Below are positions 46,399 to 59,129 of a DNA stretch of 64,000 nt, piece by piece. Below the pieces are notes generated by a model. That model had not been told where the DNA came from and made no database searches. It worked only from the letters and a program-made list of their open reading frames with translations. Numbering within the stretch: position 1 is the first letter of the stretch; every line of letters begins with the position of its first letter. Source of the DNA: Gnetum montanum (taxonomy: Eukaryota; Streptophyta; Gnetopsida; Gnetales; Gnetaceae); the NCBI GenBank assembly GCA_015680685.1, contig MNCI01037953.1, positions 655,999 to 719,998 on the forward strand, given 5' to 3'. Both the position numbers and the translations under genes were made by a program.

Positions 46399-47345
46399 TG
46401 ATGAGTGGCAAGGTACCCATACACTCAACCATACAAATATGAGTGCTTTCATGCATGATCCGATTAAACCCCGTAGACAGACTAGTTGTGGCACCTAGAC
46501 AGTTAACCTTAGGCCACAGTTCACTTTCTTTCCACCTAGACTAGTATTATCTTTGTCACGTATGGTTTAGTCTAGAGTGAGGTGTATGATATGGTTCCTA
46601 ATCTACGCTACTCCTGAAGGCCATGGAAAGTAATGTTTACTAATCTAGGAGAGAAAGGGTGAGAAGGAATCTAAACTAGCCTAAGTGCGATGAGCATCTA
46701 TTCCTTAATCATCCATACACATCTTGTACCTCGTGCATGACTACCATTGGGATTACCAAGCGCATGGCCTAGCTATGCTACTGGGTTACTAAGTAGTCAC
46801 ACTTAAATGCTTGTAATTAAGTCGTACTCATTCCGCGTTACTAGGAGATAAGGGTGAGAGAGATTAAATAAGAAAGTAGTAAATAATAATTAAATAAACA
46901 AATAATTAAACTAAGTGAATGCTGCAATGATGAAGTAACTCGATCTTTATTTCCGGTCATGTGCATGTCCAAGTATGTCACACTCGAATAAAGGATTCCA
47001 TACAATTACAATCACCACACTGCAGGCATACACTAGGAAATAATTCTAACTCTAGGAAGGAAAAACCACAAGAGTCTAGCTAAGGAACTAAACTGGATGT
47101 GAAACAAGGGAGAGCTACCTCTTATTTATAGAACTGGTGGTAGACTACGATATTGTGTACGCGATATTGTGACTTAGCTGCAATATCGTGTACGTGATAT
47201 CACATATGTGATATCACGGCTGCGATATCGCATACATGATATTGCGGCCCATGGGATATCATGGTAGTGATATCATAGCCACTGTGATATCACATCTATG
47301 ATATCACATTAGTGATATCACAGCCAGCAAATTCATAACTCATCA
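46399..47345 (-). repeat. E5 3' LTR (left)
   Basis: 947 bp, about 134 bp longer than its partner at 52624-53436. The extra length is in the GATATC-rich U3 array. Minus-strand TATA box TATAAATA at 47130-47123. Confidence 0.92.
47141..47330. repeat. GATATC palindrome array in E5 U3
   Basis: More than a dozen copies of GATATC or near variants in about 190 bp, e.g. GTGATATCACATATGTGATA, CTGCGATATCGCA, GTAGTGATATCATAG. Only about three remain in the other LTR (53368-53413). Confidence 0.85.
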
Positions 47346-50300
47346 TACCCCCATGATTGAATGAAAACTCATCCTTGAGTTACAGAGAGAACAATCTCCA
47401 TTGATTACATAGTGAATAGGTATGGGATTATTAATTGACTAGAATGGATTCATGCTGCAATGTGGAGTCAGAACAAAACTGAGACAAAACACAAAATAAA
47501 ATCGTATGATTACAAAATTAGTGGAACTCATGTAATTCCTGGTGGCGGTGGCTCCTCCATAAGTATCTTTCCCTTTTCTTGTGCTCCAGGTTTTGGGATT
47601 TGATGGCACTGAAGTATGGCCTAGATTTTCTCCTCTTATAAGTCCTTAAGTGCCTTGGCATGTGTGTAAGTTTGCGCTTGTCTCATAGAGGCATCCCAGT
47701 CAGCCTTCTCTTTTTCTTTTGCCACCCTTTTATTCTCTGTCAAAAATTTATTAAGTTTCTCGGTTTCTAAAAGTGTCCAGTTGGTTCTAAGAAATCTTTG
47801 ACCCTGTATTCAGAAGGTTTAATACTTCTGAAATGGCTTGAACAGAGAAATAAATAGTCACACCACAATTGTTAACCATGTGCCTTCTCCCTATTGTGCC
47901 AAAATTGGTACGTTTCCCCTAAGTACCAGGCACCGCTTTCAGAGAGGGTAGGCCATAATGGAGATCCTTTGAGGTGATCCCTAATAGCCTTATGAGCAAA
48001 TTCTGTGAAAGGTCCAAAGTTTAATTCCATGATCACTATAGTGAATATGGACCTTTCATGGATGGTCTGAACACAATCCTAGGTTAGCGTGAGATATCAT
48101 CCCTGTTCAAACATTGCAACAGCTCCTCCTTTTGCCTACCTTGATTGTATAGTAGTAGGGTCTTCTTGATGGATGCTAAATGATTGTTCCTCTTGCTCTG
48201 CATGTTGTTCATCAAGAACTTATCCTTCACCTCTCCTAGGTTTTTTTATCACACCTTGAGCAAGACCTTCCTGTTATCCGTGTTTCGAGGCCATCTGCAA
48301 TCACATGGGACCATCTGCAATCGCACGGGACCAATCGTTAGTAAGGTTGTTACCAAAGTTAGGTTATACCTTACTGCTTGCCTTAATGAATTTACTTTAT
48401 TTTTGTGTGATGTTAATTATTGGAAGAACATGTTCCCGAAAGATTATAATGTTGAGTCCTCTTTGCTTAGGTGGTTTCTAAATTTAATTTTCTGGTATAG
48501 CTAAGGGGATGAAATTATTTTTGATACATTTTATTCTTAATTTTACAACTAGTTACCCTTAAAGATGTCCTTTGGGAGATGATGAATTTTAAAAAATTTA
48601 TGCGCTATTCGGTGTGTGCCCCTCCCCCATGACTAAGCTAAACACTCTGGGTTCAAGTAGGTTTAGAAGAAATGAAAATTGGAGTACCAGTGAGCAAGAT
48701 ATAGGTATAAAAGCAAGGGTGTCACAATCGCAGGTCGTAGAGAAAAAATTCGAAAAACTCCCCCGTGTGAATAGTGGAAAATGATGGTAAGTGTTGCAAT
48801 GAGGTCACGTATATATATTTTCATCAAAGTTAGGGCACTTAGAGAATGTAGCGAATTTTTAATATTGCTTTTGAAATTAAACGATGTAAAATAAGGACAT
48901 CTAAATGATTGTTATAGGGTTCCAGGGTAATTCAACAGGTTCTGAAGGCATGAAAATTATGATGGCATCAAGTTATCAATAAGGACCTCAGATGGTAGAG
49001 AAAAAGGCTATGTGATGATTCATAGGAATGTTGAATCGGAGGGATAGTAATAAGGGAAAGAATATCACGAACAATATGCTAAGGGTAATAAATGGTGTGT
49101 TTGAGCTATGTCATAAGTGAAAATTACAAAAGATTACACAAGTGGGTCCTCCCCAAAGCAGGTTCCAACCTATAAGGCCCTTGTGCAACCACACTTAAAG
49201 TGTCCGTGGGAACTAGAAGGGTTGAATGTAATCCACACTAACTCCACAAAACACACACATGTAAATATCACCAGAACAAGGTGAAAATTCTATGTTACAC
49301 TGGACATGAGCTACAATTACATGAATAGTGAGATGAGATGAACTATAGAAAGGGATCGTAGAGATTGGGATATGAGGTAACTGACCCAGGGCACAGTGAA
49401 TCCTGCTTGTAAAGCATGATTAAGGTGTCATTAACCTGTCATTCTAAGATCAGGACCAAGTACATTCCTCTAATCAGTGACATTGCATTGTTCATCCCAT
49501 GATGAGCAACTATGAGAGCACCATAACAACAAGGCGTACGATCACTTGGTGTTTTATTTAAGGGAGGAGTGCTTTTTTGTTTTGTGGCACTTTGTTTTTC
49601 TTCTTTTCTTTTTCTTCTTTTTTTGAATTATTGAATCCAGAGAAGCTGCCAACCTTCAGGCATGGGTGCATGTCTTTCTAGTGGGACCCCCTAGCACAAC
49701 ATTAATTTTTGAGTGCCCTTTTGATTACTCTTACTTCCATTTTTCATTAGATCTAGAAGGATCTTAGTACAACCACGTTGCATGATAACTCCCACAAACG
49801 TCACCAAAGAGAATCCACAAGTCCCCTTGATGTCACATCCTAATCATTCCCTCTTGGTCCATCCTTCTTCATTCTAGGTACAATGAACACGAAATTAATT
49901 TTAAGTTTTAAAATGTCAAGAATATCATGGTACCCTCGAACAGAACTTCTTATTTGTAGAATGGATGAGTGGGTGTAATGGGCTCACTGTGCACATAATT
50001 GATCACTTAATACTTAATAACATAGAACGCACCTCAACCAATGATCCACATGAGTGTTTTATTCATAGACGAGATTACTTATAACAAACATAAAAAGACA
50101 AAAATACAAAAAGATAAAAAGATAAAACAAGAAAGTTGAAAAATGAAAAACTAGAAAACAAAAAGTTGTAAAATCAAAGAAAATGAAAAATATTTATTAA
50201 CCCTACTTATTACTAGAATGGGGGATATCCCTCATAGCTAAACAATTGAGGATGACAAGGATTAATAATTGACAATGGGGATCCTTGCATGTTGAAAGTA

Positions 50301-51050
50301 TTGGAACTTGTCCATACTTACCCCGTTGGATTTCACACACTAGGTTATAGTAAGCATAGTGGAGCAACTTATACAATGTAGTTCCCGGATTACGAGTTGA
50401 CCCACTATGATATTTAGGACCATTAGATGGTATGCAAGGATCGGGATGATGCCTTCCATGACTATGTTCATTGGGCCATATGGTTGTTGGAGTGTTAGCT
50501 AGTGGCCCTGATGAAGTAACATGAGGCGTTGGATTTGAAGATAAGGGTGCACCATAGTGTTGGGCTTGTGTTGAGTTGGAGGATGCAGTGGCCTCGGAAT
50601 TGTGTTGTCCCTTATTACAGCCATGTTTAAAGAAGGGGTGCTTTTGATGTTACTGAGGTTTCTCACTGTTGTTGGAAGTAATAACACAAGTGATGTTCGT
50701 GGGTTGTTGCTGTGGTGTAGGTACCTTAGGAATAGTTGGTGGCACTATGGAAGGAGGGAAAGGATGAGAATGTTAAAAGTTAGAAGGAGTATAAGGTGCA
50801 CAAGCTGGTGGTTGTGTTGAAGGTATGGGCTGATAGTATTGAGGACAATGGTACTATGGTGAGATAAAGTGCATTGGCCTAGTTGGAGAAACAGGATGTT
50901 TAACAATATAAGCATTTTGGTTCAGATGATATGAAGGGTGTCTCCAGTTTAGTGGTGGTCTCCCCAGCAACTAGGATTGTTTCCACTATGATTGAACACA
51001 GCATCTCTGTATGAACTCTGGATGTAACATGTTTCCCCAATGCTCATGTA
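47346..51050 (-). other. E5 3' region, no pol; one short unknown reading frame
   Basis: Polypurine tract CATGGGGGTA (minus, 47346-47355) adjoins the LTR. A minus frame at 47528-47796 reads TLLETEKLNKFLTENKRVAK, EKADWDASMRQAQTYTHAKA and ILMEEPPPPGIT before a stop; it is Lys/Glu-rich and looks coiled-coil, family unknown. A plus-strand ORF at 48184-48504 is open for 106 codons without recognisable domains. 50500-51050 is the Pro/His/Gln-rich gag tail. No protease, RT, RNase H or integrase. Confidence 0.5.
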
Positions 51051-52482
51051 AATGTAACAATATTGGGCATTGTCCTTTGGGGTGATCATATAGGCATATG
51101 TTGCATTCATACGTATGATTGGCAGTTGAGCTCTTATTTTCCTTATCCCTTCTTTCCGATTTTCTAATGTTTTTTCCTGCTTCTTAGGTTGTCAAAACTC
51201 TATCTCCAATAATGTTGATAAATTCTCCACACTTTTGATACGTCCATTCCAACATCTTATTGATCTTTTCCTCGACTTCTTCTAATGTTTGTTATGTTGG
51301 AAAAGATTATTCTTTCTCCTTGTGATAAGTTGATTCCTCCTTTTTATGATCATGGACCTTTGTTAAGTTGAGATTTTGGTCCCGTTGATGTTTTTCAACA
51401 CTCTCCCATCTAGCCATTTCTCCTTCTTCTTTTGCTACCCTCTTAACAAGCTCTTGGATTTGATGGGTTTGTAGTTCGTATAGTTGACCTTGGGCATATA
51501 TTCCTAAGGTCTCTCTTGTTTCATTACGTAGCCCATCAATGATATGGTACATTAGCCTTTCCTTGGAAAACCCATGGTTTGGACAGTTGTTTAATAGTGC
51601 ATAATATATTTCTAAGGCCATGTCCAAGGGTTCATGTTGTGCTTGTTTCCATCCTTGGATTTGTTTCCTCAAGGCTGACACTCTTGTGTAGGTTTGATAT
51701 TTTTTGTTAAATACTTCCACCATCATTGAACAACGTTGTATTGAATTTGGTTTTAATGATCTATAGCATACTTTTGCTTGGCCAATGAGTGTCATAGGGA
51801 AGAGCTTGAGTTTTTGCCAACCATTATCAATGTTGTTCCATGTGCAGGCATTGTAGAAGGCTTGTAAATGTTGATGCAGATCTAAGTCATAGACTCCTGA
51901 GAAATTAGAGAAGTTGTTTAAATCAAGCTTGGGTAGATGGCTCTCTTTACGATGCCTATGAGAGATTCAAACAGCCTCTTGTATTGGCGTTAGGCTCTTA
52001 GTGGCCAACAGGGGTTCATAATCACTAAGTAGGTTGTGAGTTTGTAAGTCAGGATGATGTTGCCTTCATTTATGTTGGCGTTCTTGATTTTCTTTGTGAG
52101 CTCGATTTTTAGTTCTACACCGATCCCTTGAAAGATAATCATCCATGTCACAATCTAATGTTGAAGGAGTAGAGGAAGAGAAGGAACTGTAAAACTTGTT
52201 ATGAATTTTGTAAGTCTTCCAATCATCCCCAAGTAAGTTCTTGCTAGTTATTGAGAAGGTCCTAGGCCTTTCAGGCCTCCTTGTTCTATGGGATGTCTCA
52301 TTCTCACTAGAGGTGTTAGAGTTGAATGAAGAGAGTCTTTGAGTATCGTTGGGGTGTTCATAAATGTAGGGGACTCCTGCATAAGGTTGAGTACTCCAAT
52401 CTTCATTGTCATCTAATTCGTTGGTTCTCCAATAAACTACCTCACTAAATGTGGCATTATTATAGCCTTGTAGGAGAGGCAT
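51051..52482 (-). pseudogene. gag: E5 gag (Athila-like)
   Basis: Starts at the minus ATG 52482 (MPLLQGYNNATFSEVVYWRT). An acidic/Ser-rich N-terminal region follows, then the gag domain RCSMMVEVFNKKYQTYTRVS, ALRKQIQGWKQAQHEPLDMA, IYYALLNNCPNHGFSKERL and IIDGLRNETRETLGIYAQGQ (51795-51307, open for 162 codons). The zinc knuckle CNICLYDHPKGQC (about 51110-51070) has CX2CX3HX4C spacing as in E3. It is the best preserved gag of the three Athila-like elements. Confidence 0.87.
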
Positions 52483-52605
52483 GGTTGTGAAATTGTGTGT
52501 GAAATTATATGTGAGTTTTAATAATTATTTATTTTTAAAAGATATATCATTAATTCCTATACAGTGACCTTGTATCATATAACTAATCTAGATAACTAGC
52601 ACCAT

Positions 52606-52623
52606 CCTCGATAACGACACCAA
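52606..52623 (-). other. E5 primer-binding site (tRNA-Asp type)
   Basis: Minus-strand TTGGTGTCGTTATCGAGGA directly next to the 5' LTR. It differs from TGGCGCCGTTGCCGGGGA only by C-to-T or G-to-A transitions. Confidence 0.75.
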
Positions 52624-53436
52624 TGATGAGTGGTGAGGTACCCCTACACTCAACCATATGAATACGAGTGTTTTCACGCGCGATCCGGTTGAACCCCGCA
52701 TATGGACTAGTTGTGGCACCTAGATAGTTAACCTTAGGTCATATTTTGTTGTCTTCCCACGTGGACTAGTATTATCTTTGTCATGTATGGTTTAGTCCAG
52801 AGTGAGGCATATGATGTTGTTCCTAATCTACGCTACTCCTGAAGACAATGGAAAGTAATGTTTACTAATCTAGGAGAGAAAGGATGACAAGGAATCTAAA
52901 CTAGCCTAAGTGTGATGAGCATTCATTCCTTAATCATCCGTACACATCTTGGACCTCGTGCACGACTACCACTAGGATTACCAAGTGCATGGCCTAGGTA
53001 CGCTACTGGGTTACCAAGTAGTCACACTTAAATGCTCGTAATTAAGTCATACTCATTCTGCATTACTAGGAGATAAGGGTGAGAGAGATTAAATAAGAAA
53101 GTAGTAAATAACAATTAAATAAACAAATAATTAAACTAAGTGAATCCTACAATGATGAAGTAATCTCGATCTTTATTTCTAGTCATGTGCATGTCCAAGT
53201 ACATCACACTCGAATAAAGGATGTTGTACAATTACAATCACCACACTGCGGGCATACACTGGGAAATAATTCTAACTCTAGGAAGGAAAAACTACAAGAG
53301 TCTGGCTAAGGAACTAAATTGGATGCGAAACAAGGAAGAGTACCTCTTATTTATAGAACTGGCGGTGGACTGTGATATCATGTATGCGATATTGCGGCCC
53401 ATGGGATATCACAGTCAACAAATTCATGACTCATCA
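52624..53436 (-). repeat. E5 5' LTR (right)
   Basis: 813 bp, TGATGAGTGG to ACTCATCA. Minus-strand TATA box TATAAATA at 53355-53348. Confidence 0.92.
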
Positions 53437-53441
53437 CTTAG

Positions 53442-54112
53442 AGAAAAGTTCGTGAGTGCCCACTATGTGGATTTGAGTCAATTTTTTAGCATCTTATTCA
53501 AGTGGTAATGTACCTAGACATATTCCATGAACAAAAATAAGATCAAGATTGATTCTTATTAATTATAGCACTTTGACTTAAATTAGATTTACACTTAATG
53601 CAATTTATATTCCATGTACTGAGTTAATATTTATGTTTCTATGCATATTAATCAATTAGTGGAATGAATGTAACCGGTTTTGATCATAAATGCATATTCA
53701 CTTGGAAATCCCATCAACATTATTTCTTGGTTCACCTAGTAGCGTAGTGTTTGGTAATCCTAGTACTGGATATGTGGGTTTACGATATGTATGGTAAGCC
53801 AGGAATGGACACTCATTGGTCCTAAGCTAGTTCAAACTTTACTTTCTATTATTAATTAGTTTAAATAATTTATTTCTTTATTATCATTAGGAGTAGAATA
53901 AGGTTGAAATAACATCAAGAATCATATGCCTCATTCTAGACTAAACCATACATGAAAAATTTACCACTAGCTCAAGTGGAAAGATATTGAACTGCAATTA
54001 AGACATAAATATCTAGATGCCACAACTACTCCCATCCATTAAATTCGACGAAATCATGCATGAACACTTGTGATTCACATTGTTGGACATAAGGGGTACC
54101 CGTTGCTCATCA
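53442..54112 (+). repeat. E4 5' LTR, right piece
   Basis: Resumes after the E5 target duplication and matches 59370-60036 (TGGCAATGTACCTAGA.., ATTTATGTTTCTA.., CTAGTAG.GTAGTG). It ends GTTGCTCATCA. Confidence 0.9.
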
Positions 54113-54135
54113 TTAGTGTCGTTGTCAAGGATAGT
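54113..54135 (+). other. E4 primer-binding site (tRNA-Asp type)
   Basis: TTAGTGTCGTTGTCAAGGAT follows the LTR. It is the same site as in E5, again altered only by transitions. Confidence 0.72.
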
Positions 54136-54242
54136 GCTAGTTATCTAGATTATTTATATTATAAACAATCACTATAAAAGTATTAATAATTTATCTTTTA
54201 GAAAATATTAATATTTTATTTTAAGTCATACACATTAAAAGC

Positions 54243-55690
54243 ATGTCTCTCTATACTGAAAGGAATTGGAGTGAACAACCTCAAGCAAGGGTTTCATATG
54301 CTCATTTCAACCTATACTACATGCAAGGACTACATTCAACTAGTGTAGACAATCTTAGAGGAGATGGAGAAAGTCCTAGAACAAGGAGGGCCTCCTCCAA
54401 ACCTAGAAAAGATAGATCACAAGACCATGGGGGAAAATATAGAAGCCATGATGATTCTCCCAATTCCTCATCTTCCTCTTCCTCTTCAATGTCTAGTTCT
54501 GACGAATATGAACATAGGTATAGAGATGGAGCTCCACTATGGGGTCAAGATAAAGATAGAAATTAAACCCAAAGGCAAAATCAAAGACATAAAAATTAGC
54601 ATAGACAAGATCATCTCTATAAGATGAATAGAAACATAAATTCTCATCATGACATTTCTAATGAAGATGAACCTCTATTGGCTACTAGAAGCATGACATA
54701 GGTGATGGAGGTAATTAGAATACACCACAAGCATCAAAGGAAAAGTTGCATTAAAAGGCTTGATATGAAAAATATCCCTAAATTTGTGGAAGGCTATAAC
54801 TCTAATTCACAACATCACTTACAAGCTTTCCATGATGCTTGCACCTTGTAGAACATTAAGAGTAAGTGGCAAAATCTTAAACTCTTTCCTAGGACACTAG
54901 TTAATGAAGTTGAAAGTTGGTATAGATCATTGAAACTAGATTCAATCCATTGGTGGGGCACAATGCTAGAACTCTTCAATGAAAAATATCAAATCTATTC
55001 GAGTGTGTCCAACTTGAGAAAAAAAATCCATGAACCATTAGATATGCCCTTCGATAGATACTATTCGCTACTACAAAGATGTCTTAGTCATGATTTCTCT
55101 CAAAAAGAGCAACCTTTCCACATCATAGATGGGCTTCGTAATCACACAAGGGAGACCCTTGGGAGTTATATCCAAGGTTGGTTATACAAACTAAAAGTCC
55201 ATCAAATAAAATAGCTAATCAAGTTTGTGGCAAAAGAAAAAGGAGAGCTATCTAAATGAGCAAATGTAGAGGAATATAACTGGGACCCAACTCTTCAAAA
55301 TAAGAGGCCCCATATCTATGATGAGGAAAAAGAGGCAACTCTCGATGAGGTGATTTCACAACAAACCTTGCCAATACAAAAGTCTATCAATGAGCTTGAA
55401 TCAATGCTAGATAAGATGTGGAATTTGATGAATGAAAAAGTTACAAATTATGTAAAAATCGTAGAGGAGAGAGTAATACAAAACAAATCAAGTGATCAAA
55501 ATAAGAGCAAGAAAAAGAACCAAGAAATAGATAGGAAAACTTATCGATAAAAAGGGAAAATGGTTGTAGAAGAAGAGGCTATAGACTCAACCATAGAAGA
55601 GTATGATGGATGTAACATCTACCTATATGACTATCCAAAGGGCTATTGCCCATTCATGTTACATCTACATGAGTATTGGGATTTTGCTTT
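54243..55690 (+). pseudogene. gag: E4 gag (Athila-like)
   Basis: ATG 54243 (MSLYTERNWSEQPQARVSYA). A Ser/Arg-rich stretch (54390-54520) leads to the gag domain MLELFNEKYQIYSSVSNLRK, EPLDMPFDRYYSLLQRCLSH and IIDGLRNHTRETLGSYIQGW (54930-55214), then LPIQKSINELESMLDKMWNL. The knuckle CNIYLYDYPKGYC (55610-55650) has lost one Cys and the His. The domain order is as in E3 and E5. Confidence 0.85.
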
Positions 55691-56960
55691 GAATCCCAAG
55701 TTTGTAAAAAAGTAAATTCCTAGGAAATTACCTTACTCACAAGGTAAGTATATATAGTCCTACAACCAACTATACTATCCTAGTGGGGCTTCTTATTAGT
55801 CTCAAAAATACTATCGAATGTAGTGACAAAACCCATATTCATGGAAAAGGTCATAATCAAACTAGCACTACCCTTACTACTAGTTAGACCTATATGGATA
55901 TTATGTTTAATAATATTTTTCCCCTAGTTCTACTTTCTCTACCTCAAATCACTACTACCACTCTCCTGAATATCATCAACCTACAACATCTTTTGTGGGA
56001 TCACCACCTCATGCCTCTCATCCTCCATCATATCCTTAATATTCTCATACTTCCCTCCATCATATGTCACTGTCAACAACACAGGACGGTGCAGCACCAT
56101 AGCATCAATAGAAGAATGTCACTTGTATTGTGAACATACATAGAAATGATAATGCTAGTAGATCTTAACCACAACCTCGGAAATGTCCTTTCTTTAGGAT
56201 AGTTCCCATGCGTGAGCAAAAAACTCATAGACCTATTGGCACATCAAAACCAGAACAAGGCAAATTTGGCACAATACCCTTCCTCACCAAAATTATGTCT
56301 CCTAATCATATGTAAAAGCCAACAACAATTGCCACTCCAACATAAGACATAAATGATAAACCTATCACTGTCGAGAGACAAATGAATCCATGCATCACTA
56401 CTAATTGTAAAGGGTGTACCTATGGGCCAAAAATTCAAAATATTAACACAACTTACAACAAAGCTAAGGAATAAGTATGTGAGCAAAAACCAGTCTATGT
56501 AGTAGCCACTAAATCAAAAGACACCTAGTGGCTTGAAAATGACAATATAAAGCTATATCAAAGATGCATGGAAACAACTAATCCACTCATTAGTTCTAGA
56601 CTTAAGAAAATGGACAAAACAGAGGACTTAGACACAAATAGCTTATACTCATTCTACACTAGAAGATGATATTAAACATGGAAACCTAAAAAGTAAATAG
56701 AAAATCAAGAAGAAGAAGCAAATACATCTTGACCTCCTAAAACAAGAACACCTTCAAGTCCAATTGAAGATACATCTTAGAATGATCCAAATTAGACTAT
56801 CACCAATGTTAGATGTGCTACCACATGATTAATTAAATTAGTAATGATCATAGATGGAAAATTGGTGGTGCATAACCAAGGGATTGTGTGGCCCATCTAC
56901 CGAATGTGCAGCCATAAGATTAGTCATGAGGGAGATGATCCATCTTGGTTCAAAAACTAA
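55691..56960 (+). pseudogene. E4 gag tail and degenerate remainder, no protease or pol
   Basis: Pro/Tyr/Ser-rich tail (YQQPTTSFVGSPPHASHPP near 55975), then a basic stretch matching the E3 linker (KCPFFRIVPMREQK, 56175-56220; compare KKRPFFRTNRPTK in E3) and low-information sequence to SHEGDDPSWFKN (about 56930), the counterpart of LSHGGDG just before the E3 3' region. Protease, RT, RNase H and integrase are entirely missing between these landmarks. Confidence 0.6.
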
Positions 56961-59129
56961 TAGGTATTTTTCACATTTTTTTTTTACAATTCTTTTATCA
57001 TTTTCCTATTCTTTCAACATTTTTTAATTCTTAATATGTTTTCCATTTTTTGTTATTTTTTCTTTCTTTTCTTTATATTTTTCTCTTTTCTTGAGTCATT
57101 TTCTTTATGTTTTATGAATGTATTTTATGTTTTTGTTGATAATATTTCCAAGTCATGATGTAGAAGTTAAAAATATGTGTTGGGTTTTTGTGCTATGCTA
57201 TCAAGATGATTGGGTAAGTAATTATGTGAAGCAGTGAGACCACCTCATCCATCCCTTCAATTCTCTAAATAAAAGTTATTTGTCATGAAATTAATTTGGT
57301 TCTTCTCTCATGAAACTAAAATGCATCAATGATCATTATACCTTGAAGAAAGAGGGAATGACCAAGTGGGAATGGCAAATAGTGTGACCTCAAGGGGACT
57401 TATTAGGTTCTCTTCTTGACTTCCTTCATGTGGTTTATGACTCCTCTTAGAACATATGATCACTCCTCCATCAACCAGTAAAAAGGAAGCTATCTCTTTG
57501 CATGGTGTGGTTCTCATTTCAAAAAATATTTAAAATTCAAAAAAAAAAGAAAAAGAAAAAAAAAGAAAAAGAAAAAAAAGAGAGAATAATAATAATAATA
57601 ATAATGGGAACTCGAAGCACAGCCCTTAGACACAATAATGGGCTATAAGAACTAGTTATGGGCTAGGAAAGATATGTTATACCCATGCCTAAAGGTGTCC
57701 CTCTAACTAAGGCCCTTCCTTCCTTCTTCTATTTTCTTCTTTCTTTAGAGTGATGATTATTCTTTATGGTGGTTGTGGATTCATGATGATCAGCAAGAAG
57801 AAACACATCAATGTAAAATCACTGTTAGTGGTATAAACTTGGTCTGAAACTTGGACAGATAAGTATGTAGATCATTTTAATCACATTTGACACAAGAACC
57901 TATTATAGACATGGTAAAGCCCCTTGCATCCTAATCTCTACAATCCCTTCTCATCCAATTATTCACCTCATTTTTGCACACTATTATGTGCCTTTTGGTT
58001 TTATTTAGTATAGTGCAACATCCCAACCATGGCAATTGTGTGTTTTTTTTGGAATAAAGAAATTATCTACATTTAACTTCTAGGTTTCCCATGAACATCT
58101 ATAGAAGTGGTTATGTAAGGGCATTATGGCAGGAGCCTACTTTGGGGAGGACCCACTTGCATAACTTTTGTTGATCATAGCTTGGAGCTAACCTTCACAT
58201 CTTCCAAAACATAAGTGATGGTTTCTCTAAATTTATACATGATTTTGGGACTACTTCTCATCCATTTCATTAATTTTTCCTACTTTTCTATTTCCATATC
58301 CATTAATATTTCTTGGCCATCTTTTGAATCAAACCTTTCGTTTCAATTATTTGAAAACATGTGCGCTCCTGAAGTTATGCTCATTAGTCATGGGGGCTAA
58401 GGATTCCTACTTTGAAATTTTCAAATTTTTTTTCTAACATCCTATTTTCAAACATCGTGGTAACTAATAGTAATTGATCAAAATAATATGAACAACTTGA
58501 TGATTTTAATTACCTCATAGCCTTGGGCATAGTACATTGTCATCACCTTATGCTTAAGCGTAAACTAAGGGATCCAAAAAGGGTTAATTATTAAGGAAAT
58601 TTACCAAAAATAATGTTGATCTTTTGGTGATTATAGGTGACACTAAGGAAACATCTAAGGAAGAAAGTATTTTTCGAAGCATAAAAATGAATATAAGAGA
58701 GGGACAACGAAGGATATGTCCATGGAAAAATCATAGCTCATACAAGATTACAACTCAAACATCACATGTTTGCTAGATCCATGGGACGATGAGAAGAAAT
58801 TTTAGTCCATCATTCAAGAATGTCTTGCATAACTAGAGAAGCATCAACATAACAATCAAGGTTTGAAGTCTGCCATCACTAGCAGTAATAAGAATAATCA
58901 TCTTTAACAGATTTTTCAAGACCTCTGCAAATTTTGTAATCTTTAATGTCTATCGAGTCATTTCATCATTTTGTAATACATCCACTTGAATAAAATTTTG
59001 TAATGTGACACTTAAAGTTAGTTAGTAGTTAACATCAATCAATAATCCCATCCTTCCTAATTTTTTGTAAAGAAAGCTCAATCCTATCCTATTAACTCAA
59101 GAATGGGAATTTACTCAAATGTGGGGGTA
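56961..59129 (+). other. E4 3' non-coding region, with microsatellite
   Basis: No gene. It parallels 29707-31687 of E3, including TTGCATGGTGTGGTTCTCAT (57497) and AGGAGCCTACTTTGG-type sequence (58131; E3 30887). An A/GAAAA tract followed by (AAT)n lies at 57538-57605. It ends AAATGTGGGGGTA. Confidence 0.65.

Larger units (their letters stand above)
46399..53436 (-). mobile_element. E5: non-autonomous Athila-like element, inserted in the E4 LTR
   Basis: 7.0-kb minus-oriented element with perfect target duplications CTTAG (46394-46398, 53437-53441). Both LTRs (46399-47345, 52624-53436) start TGATGAGTGG and end ACTCATCA, an 8-bp inverted terminus. The primer site adjoins the right LTR and the polypurine tract the left, fixing the orientation. 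It contains gag but no readable protease, RT or integrase. Confidence 0.94.

Noticed and set aside
47141-47330. CRISPR-like array
   Set aside because: The units are short palindromes without constant repeat length or unique spacers, in plant LTR DNA.
48184-48504. Plus-strand 106-codon ORF as a gene
   Set aside because: No recognisable domain, opposite to the E5 orientation, and ordinary composition; noted but not called.
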